DNA from: Elainella saxicola E1
Lineage (GTDB): Bacteria; Cyanobacteriota; Cyanobacteriia; Elainellales; Elainellaceae
NCBI GenBank assembly: GCA_002796835.1
Contig: LUGL01000060.1
Coordinates: 1-36,626 of the forward strand
DNA length: 36,626 nucleotides
Direction: 5' to 3'
Both the position numbers and the translations under genes were made by a program. Shown one piece after another: positions 8,260 to 17,146 of the stretch (position 1 is the stretch's first letter; every line of letters starts with the position of its first letter). The notes under the pieces are model-generated. The model worked only from the letters and a program-made list of their open reading frames with translations, had not been told where the DNA came from and did no database searches.

Positions 8260-9207
8260 GTGACAACACTTCCCCTCGTTTCGGTGCTGCTGCCCGTCTA
8301 TAATGCCGATCGCTACATTGCTCAGGCGATCGAGAGCATCCTGAACCAGACTTTGACAAATTTTGAGTTGCTGATCATTGATGATGGTTCGACCGATGGT
8401 TCTGCTCAAATTTTGCAAGCTTATGCGGCTCAGGACCAGCGAATTCGGTTGCTAGTACGGGAAAACCGAGGGCTGATTTCCACTTTAAACGAGATGCTGC
8501 AACAGGCTAAAGGAGAGTTTCTGGCTCGTATGGATGCGGATGATCTCTCGCTGCCCGATCGTTTGCAGCAGCAAGTTCAGTTCCTGCAACAGCATCCTGA
8601 AGTCGTCTGTGTCGGTGGCGCATTCGACCTGATCGATCCACAAGGCCGCACGGTGCAGTGGATTCCCATGCCGCAAAGCAATGCTGAAATCCAGCAAATG
8701 TTGCTGATCGGACGCACCATCATTAACCATCCCTGTGCCCTGATCCGGCGATCGGCCCTGCTGCAAATCGGCGGATATGATCCAGAAATGCGCACTGTGG
8801 AAGATCTCGATATGCTGCTGAAGTTAGGGGAAATTGGTGAATTGGCAAATTTGCCTGAAGTTGTTTTGAAATATCGCTTTCACCCAAATTCCGTCAGTGC
8901 TCAAAACATTCTGTTTCAAACCCAAATGGCACAATTGGCCTGTCAACGAGCCTGGAAGCGGCGCGGCATTGCAGGAACCTACGACTCTCCCCAACCCTGG
9001 TATCGTCCCACCCCCGATCCGGCTTCGCGGCAGGCATTCTTTCATCGCTATGGTTGGTGGGCCTTTTGTGCGGGTCTGCGGTTGACTGCGGCTGACTGCG
9101 GCATCCAGGCCATTCGGGCTAATCCCCGGACGATCGAGAGTTGGAAGCTATTGATCTGCGCCCTATTGAAACCGATTCCATCTGCAAAAGATAAGAAACC
9201 TGTTTGA
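8260..9207 (+). CDS. Family 2 glycosyltransferase (array copy 1)
   Basis: A GT-A-fold glycosyltransferase of about 315 residues that should transfer a sugar from a nucleotide sugar during polysaccharide synthesis. It shows VSVLLPVYNADRYI at the N-terminus, the nucleotide-binding DDGSTD, the metal-binding DXD motif as RMDADD, and the acceptor-side EDLDMLLKLGEIG. There is no membrane segment. The C-terminal region has a signature shared with the next two genes: YGWW, then a short helix, then SWKLLICALLKP. GTG 8260 is preferred because the frame then opens directly into the conserved strand; TTG 8236 is also in frame. It is the first of three closely spaced copies (22-base gap to the next) and is divergent from the ComFB gene, so the promoter lies in 8075-8259. 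Donor and acceptor are unknown. Confidence 0.88.
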   Translation: MTTLPLVSVLLPVYNADRYIAQAIESILNQTLTNFELLIIDDGSTDGSAQILQAYAAQDQRIRLLVRENRGLISTLNEMLQQAKGEFLARMDADDLSLPDRLQQQVQFLQQHPEVVCVGGAFDLIDPQGRTVQWIPMPQSNAEIQQMLLIGRTIINHPCALIRRSALLQIGGYDPEMRTVEDLDMLLKLGEIGELANLPEVVLKYRFHPNSVSAQNILFQTQMAQLACQRAWKRRGIAGTYDSPQPWYRPTPDPASRQAFFHRYGWWAFCAGLRLTAADCGIQAIRANPRTIESWKLLICALLKPIPSAKDKKPV

Positions 9208-9229
9208 ACCTGAGTGGCCTGAGTTCTCC

Positions 9230-10180
9230 ATGCCGACACCTCCGCTAATTTCTGTTTTGATGCCGGTCTATAATGCCCAGCGCTATGTGGCGAAGGCGGT
9301 GGACAGCATTTTGCACCAGACGCTGGGTGATTTCGAGTTGCTAATTGTGGATGATGGCTCGACCGACCGATCGCTGAAGATCTTGCAGCGCTATGCAGCT
9401 CAGGATGATCGAATTCGCTTAATCAGCCGTCCCAATACGGGTTATGTTAGGGCGTTAAATCAAATGCTGGCGCTGGCCCAGGGAGAGTTTGTGGCCCGCA
9501 TGGATGCCGATGATGTGGCGTTGCCCGATCGGTTTGCCAAGCAGGTGGCGTTTTTGCAGCAGCATCCAGAGGTCGTTTGTGTGGGTGGGGCACAAGACTG
9601 GATTGATGCGGCTGGCCGATTTTTGCTGCACCATCCTGAAGCCGAGGCCAATGCAGATATCCAACAGCTCGCTTTGACGGGTCAAACGCCGATTAATCAC
9701 CCTTCTGCCATGATGCGGCGATCGGCCCTCCTGCAAGTTGGTGGCTACGATGAATCCTTTCATCCTGCAGAAGATCTGGATTTGTGGCTGAAGCTGGGTG
9801 AAATCGGTCAGCTCGCCAATCTGAAGGCTACCGTTTTGCAGTATCGCCAACATGATCAATCAGTCAGCGAACGCCTCCAGGATCAGCAAACCGAACAGCG
9901 ACGACGGGCCTGTCAGCAAGCTTGGCAACGACGCGGAATCACCGGGACTTTTCACGAAGCACCGCCCTGGCGTCCAGTCGATCGTGCCTCGCGGCATCAG
10001 TTTGTCACGATGTATGGCTGGTGGTTCTTCAATGCAGGCCAACGCTCTGCTGCCCTTGCCTATAGCTTGAAAGCGATTCAAACCCTCCCCTGGGCGATCG
10101 AAGGTTGGAAACTGCTTGCCTGCTCTCTGTTAAAACCCCTGCCTCAACCCTCCTCAGAAAAGACCGATAATCAAATCTAA
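9230..10180 (+). CDS. Family 2 glycosyltransferase (array copy 2)
   Basis: A 316-residue GT2 enzyme built like its upstream neighbour: ISVLMPVYNAQRYVAKAVDSI, VDDGSTD, RMDADDVALPDRF, a conserved FLQQHPEVVCVGG block and EDLDLWLKLGEIGQLANL. The C-terminus carries YGWWFFNAG and EGWKLLACSLLKPLP. Gaps of 22 and 23 bases to the flanking copies imply one transcript. Protein-level similarity to copies 1 and 3 runs end to end, so the three arose by tandem duplication. A 30-base stretch (9907-9936) is identical to 10872-10901 in copy 3, suggesting recent exchange or strong constraint. It has no transmembrane segment; the substrate is unknown. Confidence 0.9.
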   Translation: MPTPPLISVLMPVYNAQRYVAKAVDSILHQTLGDFELLIVDDGSTDRSLKILQRYAAQDDRIRLISRPNTGYVRALNQMLALAQGEFVARMDADDVALPDRFAKQVAFLQQHPEVVCVGGAQDWIDAAGRFLLHHPEAEANADIQQLALTGQTPINHPSAMMRRSALLQVGGYDESFHPAEDLDLWLKLGEIGQLANLKATVLQYRQHDQSVSERLQDQQTEQRRRACQQAWQRRGITGTFHEAPPWRPVDRASRHQFVTMYGWWFFNAGQRSAALAYSLKAIQTLPWAIEGWKLLACSLLKPLPQPSSEKTDNQI

Positions 10181-10203
10181 ATTTCCTTTTTCTGGATGAT
10201 CCA

Positions 10204-11121
10204 ATGCCCCTCGTCTCTGTGCTGATGGCGGTCTACAACGGCGATCGCTACCTGGCTCAAGCCATTAAAAGTATCTTGCAGCAAACTTTGACGGATTTTG
10301 AGCTGATCGTGGTGGATGATGGCTCGACCGATCGCTCTCTGGAAATCCTGAAATTCTATGCAGCTCAGGATAACCGCATGCGGGTGATCAGTCGTGAGAA
10401 TCAAGGCATTCCTCGAACCCGGAACCAGCTTCTGGCTGAGTCGTCCGCAGAGTTTATCGCAATTATGGATGCAGATGATGTTGCTTTGCCCGATCGTCTC
10501 GCGCGACAGATAGCGTTTATGCAGCAGCATCCCGAAGTGGTGTGTTTGGGCAGCGCCTTTGAGTTGATTGATGCAAAAGGCCGATTGCTGACAAAGTTGT
10601 CGGTGCCGCTCCAGAACGATGAGATTCAGGCCAAAATTCTGGCGGGTCATGCTGCCATTTTTCAACCTTGCGCTATGCTGCGGCGATCGGCCATGCTGCA
10701 AGTCAATGGCTACAACGAAAGCATGCCGCAAGCAGAAGATTTAGACCTCTGGCTGCGGTTAGGAGAGATTGGAGCATTGGCGAATTTACCGAATTGTCTG
10801 GTGCAGTATCGGCTGCATGCCAACTCTGCAAGTGAACAGGACTGTCTGTTACAGCGACAGAAAGCACTGGAGGCCTGTCAGCAAGCTTGGCAACGACGCG
10901 GCGTTTCGGGACAATTTGAAGCAGGCGAACTTTGGCGACCGGGGAAGGATCGTAACTCTCGCTCCCAGTTCCTGATCAAGTATGGTTGGTGGGCATTTGG
11001 TAGCCAACAGCGGCAAACCGCTCTAATCTATAGTCTGAAGGCGATTCAAACTCTGCCTTTCCAAATAGAAGGGTGGAAACTTTTAGGGTGTGCTTTGCTA
11101 AAACCGTTTCCCTCCCCTTAG
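10204..11121 (+). CDS. Family 2 glycosyltransferase (array copy 3)
   Basis: A 305-residue GT2 enzyme with VSVLMAVYNGDRYLAQAIKSI, VDDGSTDRS, IMDADDVALPDRL as the metal-binding motif, MQQHPEVVCLGSAFELIDAKGR and EDLDLWLRLGEIGALANL. The shared C-terminal signature is present as YGWWAFGSQQRQTA and EGWKLLGCALLKPFP. Compared with copies 1 and 2, the Arg before the DXD motif is replaced by Ile and the VYN motif is preceded by Ala instead of Pro, so substrate choice may have changed. It ends the tight three-gene run; the fourth glycosyltransferase lies 311 bases further on. Confidence 0.9.
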   Translation: MPLVSVLMAVYNGDRYLAQAIKSILQQTLTDFELIVVDDGSTDRSLEILKFYAAQDNRMRVISRENQGIPRTRNQLLAESSAEFIAIMDADDVALPDRLARQIAFMQQHPEVVCLGSAFELIDAKGRLLTKLSVPLQNDEIQAKILAGHAAIFQPCAMLRRSAMLQVNGYNESMPQAEDLDLWLRLGEIGALANLPNCLVQYRLHANSASEQDCLLQRQKALEACQQAWQRRGVSGQFEAGELWRPGKDRNSRSQFLIKYGWWAFGSQQRQTALIYSLKAIQTLPFQIEGWKLLGCALLKPFPSP

Positions 11122-11432
11122 AGTAGTTGTTACTTCTGAGGTTTAAGGTGGAATCTTAGAAGAGATAAGATAATTCTCTGTTGAAAGCTAGGTTGATCTG
11201 GACTTTCATCTCAGCAACAGCGCTTGCTTTGTTAAAGATGTAGTCTTTCTTAAATGTATCTTTCGTTCGAAGATGTCCAGTAAAATTACTGAATTACTGG
11301 CAGCTTTTGAAAGGGCGAGTGCCCCAGGTCACAACGCGACTGTAGAGTCTGTGTTTTACTATTAATCCCGGTTTCACATTGATTCTGATGGTTTGCAGTT
11401 GCCCCGTTAGCCGGTAGCAAGAGGAAAAGTTT
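11122..11432. other. Intergenic region between glycosyltransferases 3 and 4
   Basis: No protein gene, RNA gene or strong hairpin is visible in these 311 bases. The stretch just before the next start contains the Shine-Dalgarno sequence AGAGGAAAAG. The length suggests a separate promoter for the fourth glycosyltransferase gene. Confidence 0.5.
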
Positions 11433-12437
11433 GTGGTGCACACCAAAAGTCAATCGGTGCTTGTTAGTGTCGTTGTGCCAGTCTATAATGCAGAGCGCTT
11501 TATCTCGACTGCGTTAGGCTCAATTCTGCAAGAACGATCGGTCTCCTTAGAAATCATCGTGGTGAATGATGGTTCAACCGATCGGTCCCTTGATCAGGTG
11601 CGGCAGTTCTCAGATCCTCGGTTACGGCTGGTCGAGAATCAGGGACAAGGCATTGCAGCAGCGCTCAATACGGGTCTGGAATTGGCCCAAGGGCAGTTTG
11701 TGGTGCGTTGTGATGCAGATGATCTATACCCAGCCGATCGAATTCGTCAGCAGGTGTGGTGGCTCAGCCAGCATCCAGAATTTGGAGCAATCTGCGGTGG
11801 CTATGCGGCAATCGATCCAAAAGGGATGCCCATCGTAGAGTTCAACAGTTCGCCCGTTGGGGAAGACATTACGCAGGAACTTTGCGCTGGATTTGCCCGC
11901 ACCCATCTCTGTACTTATGCCATTCGCACTGAAGTGTTGCGATCGCTCAACGGATTTCGCCCCTATTTCACAACCGGCGAAGATATTGACCTCCAATTGC
12001 GCTTAGGGGAGGTTTGCCGAGTCTGGTATCAACCGGGTGTGTATTATCACTATCGATTGCACAAAAGCTCGATTACCCATACCAAGGGGTCTGCTGAACG
12101 GGAATTTTTTGATGCGATCGCCCGTGAATTTCAATTCCAGCGGCAGACACGAGGCCAGGATGACTTACAGCAGGGACATCCGCCTATTCCACCCAAAAAC
12201 ACGACTTGCCGCCCCCTGACTGCGGCTGAACATATCCAGAACTTTTTGCTGTGGCGAGCTTGGTGTGAACACCAGGCAGGACAAAAATGGCTTGCCATTA
12301 CGACAGGATTGCGATCGGCCCTGATCTTTCCCAGTAATTTGGGAACCTGGAAAAGCGTGGTAGCGTTGGCCCTCAAGCCAGCTCAGCCTCCTATGCAAGC
12401 ACCTCAATTGGCGATCAAACCCACGTTTCGTCAGTAA
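11433..12437 (+). CDS. Family 2 glycosyltransferase (array copy 4, divergent)
   Basis: A 334-residue GT2 enzyme starting at GTG 11433 behind a good ribosome binding site (AAGAGGAAAAG). It shows VSVVVPVYNAERFISTALGSIL, VNDGSTDRSLDQV, RCDADDLYPADRI as the DXD motif, GAICGGYAAIDPKG and GEDIDLQLRLGEVC. It is longer than the other three, having about 30 extra residues after residue 225 rich in Gln and Pro. The C-terminal end (GTWKSVVALALKP) is a weak version of the motif shared by copies 1-3, so it belongs to the same wider group but separated earlier. No membrane segment is present. The four genes together suggest surface or extracellular polysaccharide decoration; no polymerase, flippase or exporter gene is adjacent. 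Confidence 0.88.
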   Translation: MVHTKSQSVLVSVVVPVYNAERFISTALGSILQERSVSLEIIVVNDGSTDRSLDQVRQFSDPRLRLVENQGQGIAAALNTGLELAQGQFVVRCDADDLYPADRIRQQVWWLSQHPEFGAICGGYAAIDPKGMPIVEFNSSPVGEDITQELCAGFARTHLCTYAIRTEVLRSLNGFRPYFTTGEDIDLQLRLGEVCRVWYQPGVYYHYRLHKSSITHTKGSAEREFFDAIAREFQFQRQTRGQDDLQQGHPPIPPKNTTCRPLTAAEHIQNFLLWRAWCEHQAGQKWLAITTGLRSALIFPSNLGTWKSVVALALKPAQPPMQAPQLAIKPTFRQ

Positions 12438-12478
12438 TGCTCTGATTCCAACTGCGGCCAATTTGCTGTTCAACTATC

Positions 12479-12520
12479 CATCCAGGTTGAATTCAGCAGC
12501 TGGTGCTGCAAATCTGGATG
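12479..12520 (+). promoter_or_regulatory. Nested hairpin in the leader before gcvT
   Basis: CATCCAG at 12479-12485 pairs with CTGGATG at 12514-12520, and inside it CAGCA at 12494-12498 pairs with TGCTG at 12504-12508. The structure ends 18 bases before the gcvT start. There is no T-tract, so it is not an ordinary terminator; it could affect translation or end transcription of the preceding gene. It does not show the conserved features I know of glycine riboswitches. Confidence 0.3.
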
Positions 12521-12538
12521 ACAGAAGGGTAAGGTAAG

Positions 12539-13693
12539 ATGCTGATAGCAAAATCTTCTCCGCTGATCTTCATGGCCTCCTCTGAAACTCCACTGTTGCG
12601 CACCCCCCTCTACTCCACTCAGCTCGCCTCAGACAGTCGCATGGTTCCCTTTTCTGGATGGGAAATGCCTGTGCAATATAAGGGTATCGGCAGCGAACAT
12701 CAAGCTGTGCGGCAGCAAGCAGGTCTGTTTGACATTTCCCACATGGGGAAGTTTCGCTTTAGCGGTCCAAATGCCCTGGAACAGTTGCAGCGGTTGGTGC
12801 CCTCCGATCTGAGCCGCCTGCAACCCCATCAAGCCCAATACACTGTGCTGCTCAATTCGGAAGCAGGGATTATTGATGACCTGATCTTCTATTACCAAGG
12901 GGAAGATGGGGCAGGCAATCAGCAAGTTGTGGCGATCGTCAATGCAGCAACCTGCGCCAAAGATAAAGCCTGGTTCCTCAGCCAACTGGATCCCCAACAA
13001 ATTACGTTGACCGATGACTCTGCCGATCGGGTGTTGCTGGCAGTGCAGGGACCCAGTGCCACGACGCACCTTCAATCCTTCGTTGAGGCCGATCTGTCGG
13101 TCATTCCTCGGTTTGGTCATCTAGAAAGCAAAATTTTGGGACAGCCTGCTTTTCTGGCTCGCACTGGCTATACCGGAGAGGATGGGTTTGAGGTCATGCT
13201 GTCACCTGAGGCAGGTATTCAACTGTGGCAGACGTTGCTAGAGGCAGGCGTTGTGCCTTGTGGATTGGGTGCCCGCGACACCTTACGATTGGAAGCTGCG
13301 ATGGCGCTCTATGGCCAGGATATTGACGATACGACAACTCCTTTAGAGGCAGGCTTAGGTTGGCTGGTGCATCTCGATCGCGTTAATGAATTTATTGGCC
13401 GATCGGTGCTGGTTCAGCAAAAAGAAACCGGCGTGGCTCGACGATTGGTTGGGTTACAAATGGCGGGTCGCAACATTGCTCGCCATGACTATGCAGTTCT
13501 CTCAGCGGGAGAAGCCGTCGGTAAAGTGACAAGCGGCACGCTATCGCCAACCCTGGGCTATCCGATCGCCCTAGCTTATGTGCCAACCTCCCTCTCAAAG
13601 CTGGGCCAGTCCTTGGAGGTCGAAATTCGGGGCAAGGCTTACCCAGCCACGGTGGTGAAGCGGCCCTTTTATAAAAGTCCTAGCTTTGCTTAA
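12539..13693 (+). CDS. gcvT: Glycine cleavage system aminomethyltransferase (T protein)
   Basis: The T protein of the glycine cleavage system transfers the methylene group from the aminomethyl-lipoyl H protein to tetrahydrofolate and releases ammonia. Family blocks are clear: RTPLYSTQLASDSRMVPFSGWEMPVQY near the N-terminus, GLFDISHMGKFRFSG, TGYTGEDGFEV, LGARDTLRLEAAMALYGQDID and the C-terminal SGTLSPTLGYPIALAYV. The length (384 residues) is normal apart from a short extra N-terminus. ATG 12539 has a fair Shine-Dalgarno sequence (AAGGTAAG); ATG 12572 would give a more typical N-terminus but has none. The phosphate transporter gene follows after only 15 bases. The genes for the P and H proteins are not in the window, as is common in cyanobacteria. 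Confidence 0.95.
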   Translation: MLIAKSSPLIFMASSETPLLRTPLYSTQLASDSRMVPFSGWEMPVQYKGIGSEHQAVRQQAGLFDISHMGKFRFSGPNALEQLQRLVPSDLSRLQPHQAQYTVLLNSEAGIIDDLIFYYQGEDGAGNQQVVAIVNAATCAKDKAWFLSQLDPQQITLTDDSADRVLLAVQGPSATTHLQSFVEADLSVIPRFGHLESKILGQPAFLARTGYTGEDGFEVMLSPEAGIQLWQTLLEAGVVPCGLGARDTLRLEAAMALYGQDIDDTTTPLEAGLGWLVHLDRVNEFIGRSVLVQQKETGVARRLVGLQMAGRNIARHDYAVLSAGEAVGKVTSGTLSPTLGYPIALAYVPTSLSKLGQSLEVEIRGKAYPATVVKRPFYKSPSFA

Positions 13694-13708
13694 GCCCGCC
13701 TGAGACTG

Positions 13709-15220
13709 ATGCAGCCCTTGTTGGATTTATTCGGCGATGAAGCGACGCTTACCCAGGCGCTATTTTTGTTAACGGCGATCGGATTAGCGTTAGGTTTCGA
13801 ATTTGTGAATGGCTTTCATGACACGGCCAACGCAGTCGCTACCGTCATTTATACCAACAGCCTCAAGCCGATCGTTGCAGTCGTTTGGTCTGGACTGTGG
13901 AATTTAATTGGAGTGCTGACTTCAACCGGCATTGTGGCCTTCAGCATTGTGGCGTTGCTGCCCGTTGAATTGATCCTGAATGTCGGCTCCGGCACAGGCT
14001 GGGCCATGGTGTTTTCGCTGTTAGTCGGGGCAATTGTTTGGAACGTCGCCACCTGGTATTTCGGGTTGCCTGCCTCCAGCTCCCACACACTGATTGGTTC
14101 CATTCTGGGCGTGGGATTTGTAAACGCGCAATTCAATCAAGGGGGCGGATTTGGTGCCGGCATTAATTGGACCCAAGCCCAAAATGTTTTAATTGCCCTC
14201 CTGATTTCCCCAGCGATCGGGTTTATTGTGGCAGCTTTGCTGTTTCTGGTAGCTAAACACCTGTTACCTCAGCCCGAACTCTATGCTCCACCCCCTGAAG
14301 ATCAACCGCCCCCTGTCTGGATTCGAGCCATTCTCATCTTGACCTGTACTGGCGTTAGTTTTGCCCATGGTTCCAACGATGGTCAGAAAGGCATGGGACT
14401 CATCATGCTAATTCTGGTGGGAATTCTGCCAGGACTTTATGCGCTGAACCTGGACGTTTCGTCCCAAACCATTACTCAACTGATGACTCAAACCAGGGCA
14501 ATCGCGCCAATTCTGCAACCCTACGGTCCCCCTTTCGAAGCTTCGTCAGAATCGGCCATGCAGGAATTATCACAATTTCTCAAAACAGATGCACTCCTGA
14601 CCGAAAGCACGATTCCAGCTCTTGCGGCAATTCAACAGTCTGTAGCAGCTGAACTGACAGATGGACTGACAGAAGTCACTAGTCTGACCCAACTTCCGCC
14701 TGCGACACGGCAAACTCTCCGCAGCCAGCTCTACTTAACTTCAGCCACCTTAACTAAACTCGATCGCCGACATCAGCTCCCCTCTGCGATCGATCCAGCC
14801 ACCCTGGAAGCTTATCAGCAAGCCAGCAATGCCCTCATCCAATTCATTCCAATCTGGGTCAAAGTCGCGGTTGCAATTGCGTTAGGGGGTGGCACTTTGA
14901 TTGGTTGGAAACGGATCGTCGTCACGGTCGGCGAAAAAATTGGCAGCGAACACCTCACCTATGCCCAAGGTGCGACGGCTGAACTGGTGACCATGGGAAC
15001 GATTATTCTGGCTGATTCCCTGGGCCTGCCTGTCAGCACTACCCATGTCCTGTCTTCTGGGGTGGCGGGCACCATGAAAGTCAATCGATCGGGTCTGCAA
15101 GGGGCAACGGTCCGCAATATTCTACTGGCCTGGATTTTGACGCTCCCGGCTGCCATGGTGTTAGGGGGCGGTTTGTTTGCGATCGGTCAATTCGTACTCT
15201 CTCGTTGGGGTTTGACCTAG
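13709..15220 (+). CDS. PiT family inorganic phosphate transporter
   Basis: A 503-residue cation-coupled phosphate permease of the PiT family, located in the cytoplasmic membrane. The two family-defining half-repeats are visible: GFEFVNGFHDTANAVATVIYTNSL near the N-terminus and GVSFAHGSNDGQKGMGLIMLI at about residue 215, matching the GxNDxxN-type signatures. GLPASSSHTLIGSILG (around 118-135) and GLPVSTTHVLSSGVAGT near the C-terminus are the other paired elements. Between the halves lies a soluble insertion of roughly 130 residues (about 250-380), Gln/Thr/Leu-rich and without membrane segments. It is closely coupled to gcvT (15-base gap), probably on one transcript, although the functions are unrelated. 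The ATP-grasp ligase gene is convergent. Confidence 0.93.
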   Translation: MQPLLDLFGDEATLTQALFLLTAIGLALGFEFVNGFHDTANAVATVIYTNSLKPIVAVVWSGLWNLIGVLTSTGIVAFSIVALLPVELILNVGSGTGWAMVFSLLVGAIVWNVATWYFGLPASSSHTLIGSILGVGFVNAQFNQGGGFGAGINWTQAQNVLIALLISPAIGFIVAALLFLVAKHLLPQPELYAPPPEDQPPPVWIRAILILTCTGVSFAHGSNDGQKGMGLIMLILVGILPGLYALNLDVSSQTITQLMTQTRAIAPILQPYGPPFEASSESAMQELSQFLKTDALLTESTIPALAAIQQSVAAELTDGLTEVTSLTQLPPATRQTLRSQLYLTSATLTKLDRRHQLPSAIDPATLEAYQQASNALIQFIPIWVKVAVAIALGGGTLIGWKRIVVTVGEKIGSEHLTYAQGATAELVTMGTIILADSLGLPVSTTHVLSSGVAGTMKVNRSGLQGATVRNILLAWILTLPAAMVLGGGLFAIGQFVLSRWGLT

Positions 15221-15247
15221 CGAATTTCTCACTCCCGGCTGATTGAG

Positions 15248-16849
15248 TTAGTGGCCATTCCAGGTGTTGCGAAAGGTTGGCACCGATAGAATGCCTGCCC
15301 GACCGGGCTGGGTTTCCGTATCCAAGGCTTCGATCACATGGTTATAAATTGCTTCTGCCTCTTCCGGAGAGTTGCCTACACTTGTGAGGCCCAGTTTGCC
15401 AAACTCTGATAGACAGCCAATCAAATGGAAGACGGTGCCCGTTTCAGTGGTGCTGTTGAAATGTAGATGGTACTGAGCAATGATGTCCATCAAATCGCTG
15501 GGAATCAGGCCCGTATAAGACGGTTTGTGGAGATTATCAGTGGCAATGTAATATTTGGGACAGCCTTGCTGGTTATAGAACAAGCCGCTCGTCATGTCGT
15601 ATTGACCATAGGTCAGCAATTTCAGTGTCATAAAGGGATGAGTCGTGCCCCCTTTGCGCAAATTGATTTCGATCGCCTGTAAATCCCACTCTCCGTCTGG
15701 CTGTCGCACCGCAATAAAATCCAGCCCAAACCGTTCTAAGGCCCCTTTATCTGCCAGGTTTTGGCCAACCCGCAGGCCATAGTCCTGAAGCTTTAAACGA
15801 TAGGCATCATCGGCAGGAAAGCTGCAACCTAAAAAGACCTGTCCATCGGGTCCACCTAGAATTTGGTCATGGGTTGAGAGAATTTCCACTTGTCCAGTTG
15901 GCGTAATGCGGCCTTGCACACTGGGCGATCGCTTCTCTTCCCCTTCCACAAATGCCTCAACAATCGCCCCTAATTGAGGAATACGCTGACTGAAATTCAG
16001 CCAGGATTCAGTGGTGGACTGAAAACTCATCTCAGCAAATCGCTCCCGAATGGCAGCTGCACGAGCACTCCTCGAAGCCTGATCAGGAGCCATGTCCGCG
16101 ATCGGGCGCAAATCCAACAGGGCATTGCCACCCCCTGAAAATCCTTCATTTAGTTTGACCACGATGCGTTTTAGCTGGGGCTGCCGTTCCCACAATTCTG
16201 CGGCAGCGATCGCCAGATCATCCGCAGATTCCACTAGTTCACTGCCATCTGGGTAAGGCAATTGAGTTTCGGCAAAAATTTGGCGGCTGCCGCTTTTGGT
16301 GCCCCAATAGAGTAAATCGGGATCAACGGCTAACAGCGGAATTCCCAATTGAATCGATAACTCTCGCTCTAAAACCGTGGAGTTGAAGCAGGTCATATAA
16401 GCCCGATCGCTGCGAATTGCCTGTCGCAGGCGAGTCAACAATCTAGGACGTTCTAGAATCTTTTGGGTGAGTGGCTTGTGTGAGGTGTCGTAGGTGCAAA
16501 GCAGCAGCAGACGCTCCCGCGCATGGGAAAAGGGGACTCCTGGCAAGAGCTGAAGATAATAGTCGATGACGCTGGGATGAATCGGTTGGGAGGTAACGTA
16601 AATTAGTCTTGTGCGTGGGTTCCGCAGCCGGATCAGGGAAAACAGCAGCCGCTCTTCGTAATAGTGAACGCCCGTCACTTTTTGCAGTTCTTGCTGATCG
16701 AGGCTAAGTGAAGGAATGACAACAATATCCCAATCTTCCTGAGCCTGCTGGTCGATCGACTGCCATCGATCGCGAAGTTGAGACTGAAGCTGGTAAAACT
16801 GCTCGCGCTGCTCTGGATGAATCGTTGAAGCTGCTGTTAAACCCTGCAT
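15248..16849 (-). CDS. PGM1-related ATP-grasp peptide ligase
   Basis: A 533-residue ATP-grasp ligase related to the peptide ligase PGM1 of pheganomycin biosynthesis. Such enzymes activate a carboxylate as acyl-phosphate and join it to an amine. The N-terminal 150 residues hold a preATP-grasp part with VVIPSLSLD and GVHYYEERLLFSLIRLRNPRTRLIYVTS. The ATP-grasp core shows the nucleotide-binding lysine in RIVVKLNEGFSGGGNALLDLR. The metal-binding strand is EINLRKGGTTHPFMTLKLLTYGQYD, near residue 400. ATG 16849 is chosen; the longer frame from TTG 16870 has no support. The gene stands alone and no substrate-supplying gene is adjacent. The PGM1 link is recalled from how cyanobacterial homologues are usually named; the actual substrate is unknown. 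Confidence 0.75.
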   Translation of the reverse strand: MQGLTAASTIHPEQREQFYQLQSQLRDRWQSIDQQAQEDWDIVVIPSLSLDQQELQKVTGVHYYEERLLFSLIRLRNPRTRLIYVTSQPIHPSVIDYYLQLLPGVPFSHARERLLLLCTYDTSHKPLTQKILERPRLLTRLRQAIRSDRAYMTCFNSTVLERELSIQLGIPLLAVDPDLLYWGTKSGSRQIFAETQLPYPDGSELVESADDLAIAAAELWERQPQLKRIVVKLNEGFSGGGNALLDLRPIADMAPDQASRSARAAAIRERFAEMSFQSTTESWLNFSQRIPQLGAIVEAFVEGEEKRSPSVQGRITPTGQVEILSTHDQILGGPDGQVFLGCSFPADDAYRLKLQDYGLRVGQNLADKGALERFGLDFIAVRQPDGEWDLQAIEINLRKGGTTHPFMTLKLLTYGQYDMTSGLFYNQQGCPKYYIATDNLHKPSYTGLIPSDLMDIIAQYHLHFNSTTETGTVFHLIGCLSEFGKLGLTSVGNSPEEAEAIYNHVIEALDTETQPGRAGILSVPTFRNTWNGH

Positions 16850-17130
16850 AACTCCAGTCCTGCCTTGCAATTTAGGAAATACCCGATTCTAGCCGCTAGA
16901 AACCCTTTTACCTCCCCTATCCAGGGACATATCTACAGGTATACCTATATCTTGAGCTATCCTGAGCGATCGGAGTTGCAGCAATCAACTTTCTATAGAA
17001 TTGATTGAGCAGGAATTAAAAAAACAGTCAAAGCAGCTGAGTTCACTGATTTGAGCGTCAGCTCGTCCAAAGCTACACTAGACGATCGTCCATGCCTGAA
17101 TCTTGGTCCTCCACCCTTGGTCCCTCACTG

Positions 17131-17146
17131 TGATGTCATGACATCA
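17131..17146. promoter_or_regulatory. 16-bp perfect palindrome abutting the lipoprotein start codon
   Basis: TGATGTCA is followed directly by its reverse complement TGACATCA, and the last A is the first base of the ATG start codon. The site replaces any visible Shine-Dalgarno sequence. A dimeric regulator or an RNA hairpin here could block translation initiation; this is inference only. A shorter 10-bp palindrome, AGGTATACCT, lies upstream at 16937-16946. Confidence 0.4.

Noticed and set aside
12479-12520. Glycine riboswitch before gcvT
   Set aside because: A nested hairpin exists, but I do not see the conserved purine-rich core or tandem aptamer layout of glycine riboswitches.
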